DNA of 64,000 bases from Mesorhizobium sp. BR1-1-16 (GTDB lineage: Bacteria; Pseudomonadota; Alphaproteobacteria; Rhizobiales; Kaistiaceae). Position 1 is the first letter of the stretch. Every line of letters starts with the position of its first letter. The DNA lies in NCBI RefSeq assembly GCF_020165495.1, contig NZ_JAIUIE010000003.1, positions 248,001 through 312,000 of the forward strand, written 5' to 3'. The position numbers and the translations under genes were made by a program. The notes below the pieces were generated by a model. It was not told the origin of the DNA, did not search any database, and saw nothing but the letters and a program-made list of their open reading frames with translations. Shown in pieces: positions 7,944 through 17,882 of this stretch.

Positions 7944-10316
7944 TCAGCGCCGCTTGGCCCCCGGGCGCGGCTTGCCGCCCGGCTTGGCGCCGGCGGAGCC
8001 CCCCGGCCGTGGCTTGCCGCCCGGACGACCGATGGAATTGCGGAAGCCGCGCTCGATGACGCGCCGCTCGCCCTTGGGAACATGGCGGCCGTCCGAGACG
8101 AGCTGGAAGCGGAGCGCACCGGCAATCGGCGCCACCTCGACCAGCTTCACCTCAACGCGGTCGCCGAGCTGGTGCATCTCGCCGGTGCGGCTGCCAATGA
8201 CGGCGTGGCGCGCCTCGTCATAGTCGAAGAAATCGGCGCCGATCGAGCCGATCGGCACGAAGCCGTCGGCGCCAGTCTCATCGAGCTTCACGAAGAGGCC
8301 CGAACGCGTCACGCCCGCGATACGGCCGCTGAACGTTGCCCCGATCCGGTCGGCGAGCCAATGGGCAACAAGACGATCGATCGTCTCGCGCTCGGCCGCC
8401 ATGGCGCGGCGCTCGGCCCCGGAGATTTCCTGCGCGATCGCTTCGAGATCCGTCTCGGCACCGTCCGGCAACCCGCCCTCGCCAAGCTCCAGCGAGCGTA
8501 CGAGCGCGCGATGCACGATGAGGTCGGCATAGCGGCGGATCGGTGAAGTGAAATGCGCGTAGCGGCGGAGATTGAGGCCGAAATGGCCGATATTCTCCGG
8601 GCTGTACACCGCCTGGCTTTGCGAGCGCAGCACCACTTCGTTGACGAGCGCCTGATGCTCGGTGTCCTTCACCTTGTCGAGGATCGTATTGAAATGACCC
8701 GGACGCAGATTGCCGCTCCTTGGCAGGTTCATCTCGATCGACGCGAGGAATTCGCGCAGAGATTCGAGCTTCGCCAGCGACGGCGCGTCATGCACGCGAT
8801 AGACGAGCGGCGATTTCTTGCGCTCCAGCGTCTCCGCGGCCGCGACATTCGCCTGGATCATATATTCCTCGATCAGGCGATGCGCATCGAGCCGCTCCGG
8901 CACAACGATCCGTTCGATCGCACCGTCGGCCCCGACGATGACCTTGCGCTCCGGCAGATCGAGATCGAGCGGCTCGCGCTGATCGCGTCCGCGCTTCATC
9001 ACCGCATAGGCGGCCCAAAGCGGCTTCAGGACGGGATCGAGCAGCGGAGAGGTCTTCTCATCGGGACGGCCGTCGATGGCGGCCTGTGCCTGCTGGTAGG
9101 AGAGCTTCGCCGCCGACCGCATCATGATGCGGTGGAACCAGTGGAACTTCTTCTTTCCCTCGGCGGTGAACTGCATGCGCACAGCGATTGCAGGCCGATC
9201 CTCGCCTTCGCGCAATGAGCAAAGATCGTTGGAGATCCGCTCCGGCAGCATCGGCACCACGCGATCGGGGAAATAGACCGAATTGCCGCGCTTCAGCGCC
9301 TCGCGATCCAGCGGCGACCCCGGCCGCACATACCAGGCGACATCGGCGATCGCGACCGTGACGATAAAACCGCCGGGGTTCTCCGGATCACTATCCGGCT
9401 CGGCATGAACGGCGTCGTCATGATCCTTGGCATCTGCCGGATCGATGGTGACGAGCGGCATCGGCCGCCAATCCTCGCGCACGCCCGAAATCGGGGCCGG
9501 CTGCGCGCGTTCGGCGGCCTCGAGCACCGGCGGCGGAAAGATATGCGGGATATTGTGCGCATGGATGGCGATCAGGCTGACGGCCTTCTCGCTGTGCATC
9601 GCGCCGATGACCTCGATGACGCGCGCCGCCGAAAGGCCATAGCGCGTCATGCGCTTGACCTCGATGGCGACGAGGTCACCGTCCTTGGCGCCGTTCAGGT
9701 CCTCGGCGGCCAGCGAATATTCGCTCTGCTTGCGATCGACCGGTTCGATGCGCCGCTCGCCATCGATGGTGCTGCGCACGACACCGAGGATCGAAGGCGC
9801 GCGTTTTTCGAGCACCTTGATGACGCGGGCCGTATAGGGAAAGCCGGATTCGGCCGCGGCATCCGGCTCGACACGGGCGAGCACGCGGTCGCCGATGCCC
9901 GGCGCTGGAACCAGCGGCCGGCCGCGGCCGGGCACGAGCAGGACGCGCGGCACCCCGCCCCGGTCGTCGTTCCAGGAGACGGGCTGCGCGACGAAATCGC
10001 CATCGGCGTCGCGGTCGACGATCAGGAGGACGCTCACGGTCGGCAAGGTGCCCACGGGCGTCAGGCGCTTGCGTTCCTTGTTGACGAGGCCTTCCTCGCC
10101 GAGTTCCTTCAGCATGCGCTTCAGCGCAATCCTGGCACCGCCGGAAACGCCGAACGAGCGCGCGATCTCGCGCTTGCCAGCCTGTCCCGGATGTTCGGCG
10201 ATGAAGGTAAGGATCTGTTCGCGCGTCGGCAGGCCGTTCGCGTCGGGAACGACCGGGGCGCCACGCGCCGCCGATCGAGAACCTTTTGAAATGGGATGAT
10301 CTGGCTTCTTGGCCAA
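7944..10316 (-). CDS. rnr: Ribonuclease R
   Basis: A 790-residue 3'-to-5' exoribonuclease that degrades structured RNA. In order: an N-terminal winged-helix region (LTFIAEHPGQAGKREIARSFGV), cold-shock domains, the RNB catalytic domain with its aspartate cluster (VTIDPADAKDHDDAVHA, about residues 285-300), an S1 domain (FSGRIAGVTRSGLFVKLDETGADGFVP), and a basic tail. The last 30 residues are built from Gly-Gly-Lys-Pro-Arg-Pro repeats, probably an RNA-binding extension. It lies 120 bp downstream of topA on the same strand, in an order conserved in Rhizobiales. Confidence 0.95.
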   Translation of the reverse strand: MAKKPDHPISKGSRSAARGAPVVPDANGLPTREQILTFIAEHPGQAGKREIARSFGVSGGARIALKRMLKELGEEGLVNKERKRLTPVGTLPTVSVLLIVDRDADGDFVAQPVSWNDDRGGVPRVLLVPGRGRPLVPAPGIGDRVLARVEPDAAAESGFPYTARVIKVLEKRAPSILGVVRSTIDGERRIEPVDRKQSEYSLAAEDLNGAKDGDLVAIEVKRMTRYGLSAARVIEVIGAMHSEKAVSLIAIHAHNIPHIFPPPVLEAAERAQPAPISGVREDWRPMPLVTIDPADAKDHDDAVHAEPDSDPENPGGFIVTVAIADVAWYVRPGSPLDREALKRGNSVYFPDRVVPMLPERISNDLCSLREGEDRPAIAVRMQFTAEGKKKFHWFHRIMMRSAAKLSYQQAQAAIDGRPDEKTSPLLDPVLKPLWAAYAVMKRGRDQREPLDLDLPERKVIVGADGAIERIVVPERLDAHRLIEEYMIQANVAAAETLERKKSPLVYRVHDAPSLAKLESLREFLASIEMNLPRSGNLRPGHFNTILDKVKDTEHQALVNEVVLRSQSQAVYSPENIGHFGLNLRRYAHFTSPIRRYADLIVHRALVRSLELGEGGLPDGAETDLEAIAQEISGAERRAMAAERETIDRLVAHWLADRIGATFSGRIAGVTRSGLFVKLDETGADGFVPIGSIGADFFDYDEARHAVIGSRTGEMHQLGDRVEVKLVEVAPIAGALRFQLVSDGRHVPKGERRVIERGFRNSIGRPGGKPRPGGSAGAKPGGKPRPGAKRR

Positions 10317-10436
10317 GTTGTCTCTTTTTCCAATGAAATGCAGGGGCCGCTACGGCCGGCCGCGCACCGCCACTCCGGCCGGCTTGCTGCCGGTCAGAAT
10401 GGCGAGGTGCGCGTCGCCTGGCAACAGGCGGCGGGA

Positions 10437-13130
10437 TCAGGACGCTTGCGCGGCCTTCTTGGTCTTGGCGGCCGGTGCCTTCTTGGCAGCCGGCGCCTTC
10501 TTCGCGGCCGGAGCCTTCTTGGCAGCGGCCGTCTTCTTGGCCGCCGGAGCTTTGGTCGTGCTTTTGGCCGCGCGGACGGGTTTTACCGGTGTCTTGCTGG
10601 CGCGTTCGGCGATCAGCGCGACCGCTACATCCATGCTGACGGTTTCGGGCGGCGTGTCCTTCGGCAGCGTGGCGTTGACGGCGCCATGCTTCACATAAGG
10701 ACCGTACTTCCCGGAATGAACCGTGACCGGCCCCCCTAAGGTCGGATGGTCGCCGAGCGTTTTCAAGGGTTCGGCGCCACGCGCGGCGCGCGGACCCTTG
10801 GCCTGCTTTTCCGCAAGAACGGTCACGGCCCGGTTGAGGCCGACGGCGAACACCTCGTCGATGCCGTCCAGATTGGCATATTTGCCATCATGCAGCACGA
10901 ACGGCCCATAGCGGCCGAGGCCAGCCTGGATCAGCTTGCCGTCCTCAGGGTGAATGCCGACCGTGCGCGGCAGCGACAGCAAAGCGAGCGCCCGGTCGAG
11001 ATCAAGGCTCGCCGCTTCCCAGCCCTTGGGAAGGCTCGATCGCTTCGGCTTCTCGGTGCCCTCGGCCTCGCCGAGCTGCACGTATTGGCCAAAGCGGCCG
11101 GCGCGCAGCGTCACCTCTAGGCCCGTCTCCGGATCCTTGCCAAGCACGCGGGTGCCATCGGCCCCGAGCATCGCGCCGTTCTCGCCCGCCTCGCCAGCGC
11201 CCTCGTCGCCCTGCACCACCAGCTGCCGCGTATAGCGGCATTCGGGATAGTTCGAGCAGCCGACAAAGGCGCCGAACTTGCCGAGCTTCAGCGAAAGCTT
11301 GCCGTTGCCACAGGCCGGACAGGCGCGCGGGTCGCTGCCATCGGCCTTTTCCGGGAAGATGTGCGGGCCGAGCAACTCGTTGAGCGCATCGAGAACTTGC
11401 GCGACGCGCAGTTCCTTGGTCTCGCCGACATCGAGCGAGAACTGCGTCCAGAAATCGCGCAGCACGTCCTTCCACGCGATCTCGCCGGCCGAGATCTGGT
11501 CGAGCTTGCCTTCGAGATCGGCCGTGAAATCATATTCGACGTAGCGCGCGAAGAAGCTCTGCAGGAAGGCGGTGACGAGCCGGCCTTTGTCCTCGGGAAC
11601 GAGACGCTTCTTCTCGAGACGCACATATTCACGGTCGCGCAGCACGGTGAGCGTCGCGGCATAGGTCGACGGGCGGCCGATGCCGAGCTCCTCCATGCGC
11701 TTCACCAGCGACGCCTCGCTGTAGCGCGGCGGCGGCTCCGTGAAATGCTGTGTCGCGGTGATCGCACGCTTTTCGAGCGCCTCGCCCTTGTCAATCCGCG
11801 GCAGGCGGCCGTCCTCCTCGTCGCCCTCCTCATCCTTGTCCTCGTTGTAGAGGGCAAGGAAGCCATCGAAGGTGATGACCTGGCCGGAAGCGCGAAGGTC
11901 AAGCTTGCGCCCGCCAGCCTCGGCGAGAATGTCGACGCTGGTGCGCTGCATCTCGGCCGATTCCATCTGGCTCGCGATCGTGCGCTTCCAGATCAGTTCA
12001 TAGAGCTTGGCCTGATCGGCATCGAGATAACGCGTAACGTCGCGCGGACGGCGATCAGGCGCCGTCGGACGGATCGCCTCATGAGCTTCCTGCGCATTCT
12101 TCGACTTGACCTGATAGCGGCGCGGCGCATCGGGTAGATGGCGCGGCGAGAAATCGGCGCCGATCACCTGGCGCACCGCCACGACCGCCTCCGGCGCCAT
12201 GTCGACGCCGTCGGTTCTCATATAGGTGATGAGGCCCACCGTCTCGCCGCCGATATCGACGCCTTCATAGAGGCGCTGGGCGAGCTGCATCGTGCGGTTG
12301 GGTGCAAAGCCGAGCTTGCGGCTCGCCTCCTGCTGCAGCGTCGAGGTGGTGAACGGCGCAAAAGGATGGCGCCTTGCCGGCTTCGATTCGACATCGGAAA
12401 CGGTGAAGCGGCCGGCTTCCAACGCCGCGCGGAACGCGGCGGCTTCAGCTTCGGTGCCGACATCGAGGCGGCTGATCTTCTTGCCGTCAGCCCCGACGAG
12501 ACGCGCGTCGAACTCATCGCCGCGCGGCGTCGCGAGCCGGGCGACCAGCGACCAGTATTCGCGCTTGCGGAACGCCTCGATCTCGCTTTCGCGGTCGCAG
12601 ACGAGCCGCAGCGCCACCGACTGAACGCGGCCGGCCGACCGCGCGCCCGGCAGCTTGCGCCACAGCACCGGCGAGAGCGTGAAACCGACGAGATAATCGA
12701 GCGCGCGGCGGGCGAGATAGGCATCGACAAGCGCCGCGTCGATCGGGCGCGGATTCTTCATCGCCTCGAGCACGGCCTGCTTGGTGATGGCGTTGAAAAC
12801 CACCCGTTCGACCGGCTTGTCCTTGAGGACGCGCTTCTGCTTCAGCACTTCCAGCACATGCCATGAGATCGCCTCGCCCTCTCGATCCGGGTCGGTTGCG
12901 AGAATGATGCGGTCGGCCGACTTTGCAGCCGTCGCCATATCGGACAGGCGCTTTGCCGATTTCGGGTCCGCTTCCCAGAGCATGGCGAAATCATCGTCCG
13001 GCGACACGGAGCCGTCCTTCGATGGCAGATCGCGGACATGTCCGTAGGAAGCCACGACCTGATAGGCCGAGCCCAGATATTTGTTGATCGTTTTCGCCTT
13101 TGCGGGCGATTCGACGATGACGAGATTCAT
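10437..13130 (-). CDS. topA: DNA topoisomerase I
   Basis: An 897-residue type IA topoisomerase that relaxes negative supercoils. The TOPRIM domain starts at residue 1 (NLVIVESPAKAKTI), the catalytic tyrosine is Y303 in ITYMRTDG, and a four-cysteine zinc finger (CPACG, then VGCSNYPEC) follows the core, with further degenerate repeats after it. The C-terminus from about residue 840 is a lysine/alanine tail with tandem AAKKAP units, like histone H1. The frame is open to 13334, but only the start at 13130 gives the family N-terminus. It precedes rnr and follows dprA in the conserved leftward block. Confidence 0.96.
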   Translation of the reverse strand: MNLVIVESPAKAKTINKYLGSAYQVVASYGHVRDLPSKDGSVSPDDDFAMLWEADPKSAKRLSDMATAAKSADRIILATDPDREGEAISWHVLEVLKQKRVLKDKPVERVVFNAITKQAVLEAMKNPRPIDAALVDAYLARRALDYLVGFTLSPVLWRKLPGARSAGRVQSVALRLVCDRESEIEAFRKREYWSLVARLATPRGDEFDARLVGADGKKISRLDVGTEAEAAAFRAALEAGRFTVSDVESKPARRHPFAPFTTSTLQQEASRKLGFAPNRTMQLAQRLYEGVDIGGETVGLITYMRTDGVDMAPEAVVAVRQVIGADFSPRHLPDAPRRYQVKSKNAQEAHEAIRPTAPDRRPRDVTRYLDADQAKLYELIWKRTIASQMESAEMQRTSVDILAEAGGRKLDLRASGQVITFDGFLALYNEDKDEEGDEEDGRLPRIDKGEALEKRAITATQHFTEPPPRYSEASLVKRMEELGIGRPSTYAATLTVLRDREYVRLEKKRLVPEDKGRLVTAFLQSFFARYVEYDFTADLEGKLDQISAGEIAWKDVLRDFWTQFSLDVGETKELRVAQVLDALNELLGPHIFPEKADGSDPRACPACGNGKLSLKLGKFGAFVGCSNYPECRYTRQLVVQGDEGAGEAGENGAMLGADGTRVLGKDPETGLEVTLRAGRFGQYVQLGEAEGTEKPKRSSLPKGWEAASLDLDRALALLSLPRTVGIHPEDGKLIQAGLGRYGPFVLHDGKYANLDGIDEVFAVGLNRAVTVLAEKQAKGPRAARGAEPLKTLGDHPTLGGPVTVHSGKYGPYVKHGAVNATLPKDTPPETVSMDVAVALIAERASKTPVKPVRAAKSTTKAPAAKKTAAAKKAPAAKKAPAAKKAPAAKTKKAAQAS

Positions 13131-13347
13131 CGGTGCCGTTTGCGCAAGGCCGGCCGGGCCAAGCAGCCCGGAACGGCGGAAAATGGGAATGGGTCGCGCC
13201 GGATCGACGCCGCGGCCCGAGCCCGCTTGTCTCGGGGCGGCTCCCGGGCGAAGTCGCGCAGGACAATCCCGGAAAGCGGCTGGCCTGTCAATCAATCGGC
13301 CGTTATCGAGCTCCTCACGACGTCCTGGGGACAATCAGGCGTCGACG

Positions 13348-13370
13348 CAATAGGCCTTTCACGCCTATTG
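13348..13370. promoter_or_regulatory. Inverted repeat between topA and a small gene
   Basis: CAATAGGC (13348-13355) and GCCTATTG (13363-13370) form a perfect 8-bp inverted repeat around CTTTCAC. There is no T-run on either strand, so it looks like a protein-binding operator or an RNA leader hairpin rather than a terminator. It is the only notable element in the 306-bp gap between the topA start and the next rightward gene. Confidence 0.4.
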
Positions 13371-13436
13371 ATTGTATTAAAGACATGATGCAACCTTTGA
13401 ACGAGCCCGGCGACGGTGATCGTCTAGGGATGGGAT

Positions 13437-13643
13437 ATGGGAATGCCGAAGACAGATTCCACTCGCAGCCGCCTTATCGATGTTCCCGAGCCCGCGGATC
13501 GTAGGGAAACGGCGCGCTATATCGGCCGGATGTCGAGCGAACTTCGCGCCATCGCGCAGCGCACCGATCTGCCCTTTCTCGCCTATCTCCTCTCGATGGT
13601 AGAGGACGAATCGCGGGCGGTGATCGGACCGGATCGGAGCTGA
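13437..13643 (+). CDS. Small helical protein of unknown function
   Basis: A 68-residue protein. Its core, from RYIGRMSSELRAIAQ to LPFLAYLLSMVEDESRA, reads as two amphipathic helices. The same pattern (YI-x(n)-PFL-YLL-M-DE) appears in the small island gene at 59354, so the two are distant paralogues. Proteins of this shape are common and uncharacterised in Rhizobiales. The start is the GATATG-type ATG at 13437; a second Met is two codons later. It sits alone between topA and dprA, and its stop lies inside a hairpin. Confidence 0.65.
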   Translation: MGMPKTDSTRSRLIDVPEPADRRETARYIGRMSSELRAIAQRTDLPFLAYLLSMVEDESRAVIGPDRS

Positions 13644-13660
13644 CCTGGACCGGTCAGCTC
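13637..13660. terminator. Stem-loop between a small gene and dprA
   Basis: GAGCTGACC (13637-13645) pairs perfectly with GGTCAGCTC (13652-13660) around a six-base loop. It spans the stop codon of the small rightward gene and touches the dprA stop at 13659. No T-run follows, so it may be a weak or Rho-assisted bidirectional terminator. Confidence 0.4.
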
Positions 13661-14789
13661 AATCGATGAGCGATACGCGCTGGCCTGGATGGCGGTTGAT
13701 CCGTCCTGCGAGGTCGAGTTCCAGCAGGAGAACCTGGACCGTCGGCGTGCTGAGACCCGTGAAACGGATGATGTCGTCGATCGTCGTCGGGACGGGCCCG
13801 AGTGCCTCGACGAGGATCGCACGGTCGCCTTCGTCCGGCATATGCAGCGTCACGGGTTCCACGATGTCGTTTTCACTCCATGCTGGCGGCGGCGCGATCA
13901 CGCGGCCGAGCATCGGTGCCACGATGTCGACGACGTCGCGCACCGTGGTCACGAGATGTGCGCCTTCCTTGATCAAACGGTTGGAGCCGGTTGAGCGCGG
14001 GTCGAGCGGCGAGCCCGGCACTGCAAAGACGGTCCGCCCCTGGATGCCCGCGAGCCGCGCCGTGATGAGCGAACCGGAACGTTCGGCCGCCTCGACCACG
14101 ACGACCCCGGCCGACATGCCCGAGACGAGACGGTTGCGCCGCGGAAAGTCACGCGCCCGCGGCTCCCAGCCATAGGGCATCTCCGAAACATGCGCGCCGC
14201 CCGAAGCGATGATCCGCGCCGCGAGATCGGCATGCTCGGGTGGATAGAGCCGATCGAGACCGCCGGCGAAGGCCGCGACCGTCCCGCCTGCCAGCGCGGC
14301 GTCATGGGCCGCCGCGTCGATGCCGCGCGCGAGCCCCGACACGACGACGAAGCCCTCGTCGCCAAGATCGCGGGCGAGGATTGCCGCGATCTTGCGACCG
14401 GCGACAGACGCGTTGCGTGCGCCCACAATGGCGATCATCGGCCGCTCCGTCAGCGTCACGCCGCTGCCCTTCATCGCCAGCAAAGGCGGCGCGGCGTCGA
14501 TGGCGCGGAGCCATTCGGGATAATCGGCTTCACCGATCGCGACGAGCCTCGCCCCCATGGCAGCGAGCGCTTCCATCTCGCGTTCGGCATCGGCAAGCCC
14601 CGCGATGCGGATCGGCTTGCCAGCCCGCCGCACGAGATCCGGCAGCCCTTCGAGTGCTGCCCCTGCCGAGCCGAAATGCCTGAGCAGATCGCGGAACGTC
14701 GCCGGCCCGACATTCTCGCTGCGGATCAGCCGCAGCCAGTTGAGCCGCTGGCCCTCCGTCAGTCCTGGCGCATGCCCCATACCGCTCAC
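13659..14789 (-). CDS. dprA: DNA processing protein DprA
   Basis: A 376-residue DprA/Smf protein, which loads RecA onto incoming single-stranded DNA during transformation. An N-terminal SAM-like helical region (LNWLRLIRSENVGPATFRDL) is followed by the Rossmann domain with GARNASVAGRKIA, SGLARGIDAAAHDAAL and the phrase FPRRNRLVSGMS. A C-terminal winged helix (IDDIIRFTGLSTPTVQVLLLELDLAG) completes the long form. A Met three codons in is an alternative start. Its position between plsY and topA is conserved in the order. Confidence 0.94.
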   Translation of the reverse strand: MSGMGHAPGLTEGQRLNWLRLIRSENVGPATFRDLLRHFGSAGAALEGLPDLVRRAGKPIRIAGLADAEREMEALAAMGARLVAIGEADYPEWLRAIDAAPPLLAMKGSGVTLTERPMIAIVGARNASVAGRKIAAILARDLGDEGFVVVSGLARGIDAAAHDAALAGGTVAAFAGGLDRLYPPEHADLAARIIASGGAHVSEMPYGWEPRARDFPRRNRLVSGMSAGVVVVEAAERSGSLITARLAGIQGRTVFAVPGSPLDPRSTGSNRLIKEGAHLVTTVRDVVDIVAPMLGRVIAPPPAWSENDIVEPVTLHMPDEGDRAILVEALGPVPTTIDDIIRFTGLSTPTVQVLLLELDLAGRINRHPGQRVSLID

Positions 14790-14950
14790 GAAATGAGCCC
14801 GCGACCGCGATCACCCGTCCCACCGGCCATGCTCAACCCCCGCTTGCGACGCCACCCGTCAGAAAAGCGAGTTTGGCGACGTCGCGGCGGAAGCGAAAGA
14901 GGTGATGCACCCTGGCAACACGAAAAGGTTGTGGAATTCTTCGGTCGGCG

Positions 14951-15547
14951 TCAGCTCTTGGCGCCGATGCGGGTTTCGGTCCCGGCGCGGAGCCGAACGA
15001 TATTGGCCGCGTGCCGCCACCAGACGATCGCGGTGAGGACGACGAACAGGATGGCCTGCGGCCGATCGCCGAGGATCGCAAAGGCGATCGGCGTCGCCAA
15101 TGTCGCCACCAGCGCGGCGACCGAGGAATAGCGGAACAGCGCCGCCACGGCGAGCCAGACCACCGCGAAGCCGATTGCCACCGGCCAGGCGATCCCGATC
15201 AGCACCCCGAGAAAGGTCGCGACGCCCTTGCCGCCCTTGAAGCCGAGCCAGACCGGGAAGACATGGCCGATCAGCGCCCCAAAGGCGGCGATGAGCGCAT
15301 TGCCCTCGCCGACATGGCTGGCGATGACCACAGCCAGCGTCCCCTTCAAGGCGTCGCCGATCAGCGTTGCCGCGGCGAGGCCCTTGCGGCCCGTTCGCAA
15401 CACGTTGGTCGCGCCGATATTGCCCGAACCGATGGCGCGGATATCGCCGGCGCCGAATAAGCGAGTGAGAATCAGTCCGAAGGGCACCGAACCCAGTAGA
15501 TAGCCCAGAATCAGCGTCACGAAGATCTGCACGCCTTGGCTGGCCAT
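14951..15547 (-). CDS. plsY: Glycerol-3-phosphate acyltransferase PlsY
   Basis: A 198-residue inner-membrane enzyme that transfers acyl groups from acyl phosphate to glycerol-3-phosphate, the first step of phospholipid synthesis. All three family motifs are present: [10 protein letters not shown] with [11 protein letters not shown] (active-site Ser/Arg region), [18 protein letters not shown] (phosphate-binding glycine loop), and the last loop with its histidine ([11 protein letters not shown]). About five membrane segments are visible. It lies 38 bp after the dihydroorotase-like gene in the same direction. Confidence 0.95.
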   Translation of the reverse strand: MASQGVQIFVTLILGYLLGSVPFGLILTRLFGAGDIRAIGSGNIGATNVLRTGRKGLAAATLIGDALKGTLAVVIASHVGEGNALIAAFGALIGHVFPVWLGFKGGKGVATFLGVLIGIAWPVAIGFAVVWLAVAALFRYSSVAALVATLATPIAFAILGDRPQAILFVVLTAIVWWRHAANIVRLRAGTETRIGAKS

Positions 15548-15585
15548 GCGGCTTCTCCCTCGAATCCATATCCTGCCTGATCGGA

Positions 15586-16905
15586 TCAGGCGTCGGCGAA
15601 ACTATATACTGTGCGCCCCGCAACGATGGTCCTCAAAACACGACCCTCAAAACGTGAACCCTCGAAAGGCGTATTCTTCGAGCGCGAATGCAACGCTTCG
15701 GTTGTGCAGATCCACGGCATGCCGAGATCGACGAGGATGAGATCGGCGGGCGCGCCGGGGGCGATCCGGCCCGCTTCGAGCCCGAGCAGTGCCGCCGGCC
15801 GCGTCGAGAGCGCGTTGACCACGGCCGCAAGCTCAGCCTCGCCATTGTGGACGAGCCGCAGGGCGGCCGCGAGCAGCGTTTCCAGCCCGACGGCCCCATC
15901 GGCCGCCTCTGCAAACGGATGCCGCTTCGTATCGACGTCCTGCGGATCGTGGCTCGAGACGATCACGTCGATCGACCCGTCGGCAACGCCCTCGACCATC
16001 GCACGGCGATCATCCTCCGAGCGGAGCGGCGGTGACAGGCGGTAAAACGTCCGGTAGGGCCCGACATCGCGCTCGTTGAGCGCGAGATGCGTCGCTGAGA
16101 CGCCGCAGGAGACGTTCAGACCCGAAGCCTTTGCCCGCCGGATCACGGCGAGCGATTCAGCGCAGGAAATCTGCGCGGCGTGATAGCGCCCGCCCGTCAG
16201 TGCGGCGATGCGGATGTCGCGCTCGAGCATGATGATCTCCGCTTCACGCGGAATTCCGGGCAGCCCCAGCCGAGTCGCGGTCTCGCCCTCGTTCATGACT
16301 CCCGAGCCGACGAGATCGGGATCGGCGGGGTGATGCATGATCAACGCGCCGAAATCGCGCGCATAGGTGAGCGCGCGCCGAAGCACCAGTGCGTTGGTGA
16401 TCGAGTGGCGTCCATCCGTAAAGCCGACCGCGCCGGCCGCCTTCAGGAGGCCGAACTCGGTCATCTCGCGCCCCTTGAGCCCCTTGGTCAGCGCAGCCAT
16501 GGGCAGCACATTGACCGAGGCGGTATCACGGGCGCGGCGGGCGATGAAATCGACCAGCGCGACGTCGTCGATGACAGGATCGGTATCCGGCATCGTGACG
16601 ATGGTGGTGACGCCGCCGGCTGCTGCCGCCTGCCCGGCCGAGGCAAAGGTCTCGCGGTGCTCGGCGCCGGGCTCGCCGACGAAGACGCGCATGTCGATGA
16701 GGCCAGGCAACACGGCCCTGCCCCGACAATCGACGATCTCGGCGCCTTCGGGCAGCGCGGGCGTTGGACCCGGTCCGGCATGCGCGATCCGCCCGTCGAT
16801 GACGATAGCGGTACCGAACGCATCGATCTTGCGTCCGGGGTCGACGATACGCGCATTCGAAAGGACGAGCGGACGCGGCTCGGAACGCAGAGAAACGGCG
16901 CTCAT
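15586..16905 (-). CDS. Dihydroorotase-like protein lacking metal ligands (PyrC' / PyrX type)
   Basis: A 439-residue amidohydrolase-fold protein of the dihydroorotase family, translationally coupled to pyrB by a 4-bp overlap. The catalytic metal site looks destroyed. The usual D-x-H-x-H-x-REPG is D71-MRVFVG-EPG, the usual HIS is QIS, and the usual TDHAPH is SSHDPQ. In Pseudomonas and relatives such inactive pyrC' proteins form a structural complex with aspartate transcarbamoylase, and a true dihydroorotase is encoded elsewhere. That is the likely role here. Automatic annotation would call it an active dihydroorotase; the sequence argues against that. Confidence 0.88.
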   Translation of the reverse strand: MSAVSLRSEPRPLVLSNARIVDPGRKIDAFGTAIVIDGRIAHAGPGPTPALPEGAEIVDCRGRAVLPGLIDMRVFVGEPGAEHRETFASAGQAAAAGGVTTIVTMPDTDPVIDDVALVDFIARRARDTASVNVLPMAALTKGLKGREMTEFGLLKAAGAVGFTDGRHSITNALVLRRALTYARDFGALIMHHPADPDLVGSGVMNEGETATRLGLPGIPREAEIIMLERDIRIAALTGGRYHAAQISCAESLAVIRRAKASGLNVSCGVSATHLALNERDVGPYRTFYRLSPPLRSEDDRRAMVEGVADGSIDVIVSSHDPQDVDTKRHPFAEAADGAVGLETLLAAALRLVHNGEAELAAVVNALSTRPAALLGLEAGRIAPGAPADLILVDLGMPWICTTEALHSRSKNTPFEGSRFEGRVLRTIVAGRTVYSFADA

Positions 16906-17882
16906 GCGAAATTCGCCTGGTCGGGGAGATGGCTCGCCAAGGCTTCGAGCACGGCCATGCGGACGGCAACGCCCATCTCGACCTGTTCCCGGATCAGGCT
17001 CTGCGCACCATCTGCGACGGCCGAATCGATTTCGACGCCGCGGTTCATCGGCCCCGGATGCATCACGAGCGCGTCAGGCTTGGCATAGCCGAGCTTCTCC
17101 TGGTCGAGGCCGAAGAAGTGGAAATATTCTCGCACTGAAGGCACGAACGAGCCATCCATACGCTCACGCTGCAGTCTCAGCATCATGACGATATCGGCAT
17201 CGGCAAGGCCGGCTTTCATGTCGGTGAAGATCTCGACACCGAGCCGGTCGAGCGCCTTCGGCAGCAGCGTCGACGGGCCAATGCAGCGCACCCGAGCGCC
17301 GAGCGCATTGAGGAGAAGAATGTTCGAACGAGCGACGCGCGAATGCAGGATATCACCGCAGATCGCGACGACGAGCTCGCCGAAGCCGCCTTTGTGGCGG
17401 CGGATCGTCAGCGCATCGAGCAATGCCTGCGTGGGATGCTCATGCGCGCCGTCGCCGGCATTGATCACCGAGCAACCGACCTTCTGCGCCAAGAGATGCA
17501 CGGCGCCAGCCGCATGATGGCGGACGACGAGAATGTCCGGGTTCATGGCGTTCAGCGTCATCGCCGTATCGATGAGCGTCTCGCCCTTCTTCACCGAAGA
17601 AGAGCCGACCGACATGTTCATCACGTCGGCGCCAAGCCGCTTGCCGGCGAGCTCGAATGAGGACTGCGTCCGCGTCGAGGCCTCGAAGAACAGGTTGATC
17701 TGCGTGCGGCCGCGCAGCACCGATTTCTTCTTCTCGACCTGACGGCTGACATCGACAGCCTCCTCGGCGAGATCGAGCAGCGCGACGATTTCCGGAGGGG
17801 TCAGCCCCTCAATGCCCAGCAGATGGCGGTGGGTGAACACCGCCGCGGGCTGGTCCGCGTCCGTCAAAAGGTTTCGTGTCAT
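16902..17882 (-). CDS. pyrB: Aspartate carbamoyltransferase catalytic subunit
   Basis: A 326-residue enzyme condensing carbamoyl phosphate with aspartate, the committed step of pyrimidine synthesis. The carbamoyl-phosphate motif [12 protein letters not shown], the KKGETL segment, the [12 protein letters not shown] aspartate-binding motif and [11 protein letters not shown] are all intact. No pyrI regulatory subunit is nearby, which fits the class that assembles with a dihydroorotase-like partner, here the downstream gene overlapping by 4 bp. It heads the leftward pyrB / pyrC' / plsY / dprA / topA / rnr series. Confidence 0.96.
   Translation of the reverse strand: MTRNLLTDADQPAAVFTHRHLLGIEGLTPPEIVALLDLAEEAVDVSRQVEKKKSVLRGRTQINLFFEASTRTQSSFELAGKRLGADVMNMSVGSSSVKKGETLIDTAMTLNAMNPDILVVRHHAAGAVHLLAQKVGCSVINAGDGAHEHPTQALLDALTIRRHKGGFGELVVAICGDILHSRVARSNILLLNALGARVRCIGPSTLLPKALDRLGVEIFTDMKAGLADADIVMMLRLQRERMDGSFVPSVREYFHFFGLDQEKLGYAKPDALVMHPGPMNRGVEIDSAVADGAQSLIREQVEMGVAVRMAVLEALASHLPDQANFA

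Noticed and set aside
10441-10560. CRISPR-like or intergenic repeat array
   Set aside because: The repeats encode the Lys/Ala tail of TopA in frame and have no unique spacers.
15586-16905. Active dihydroorotase (PyrC)
   Set aside because: Several metal-ligand motifs are replaced; reported as an inactive homologue instead.
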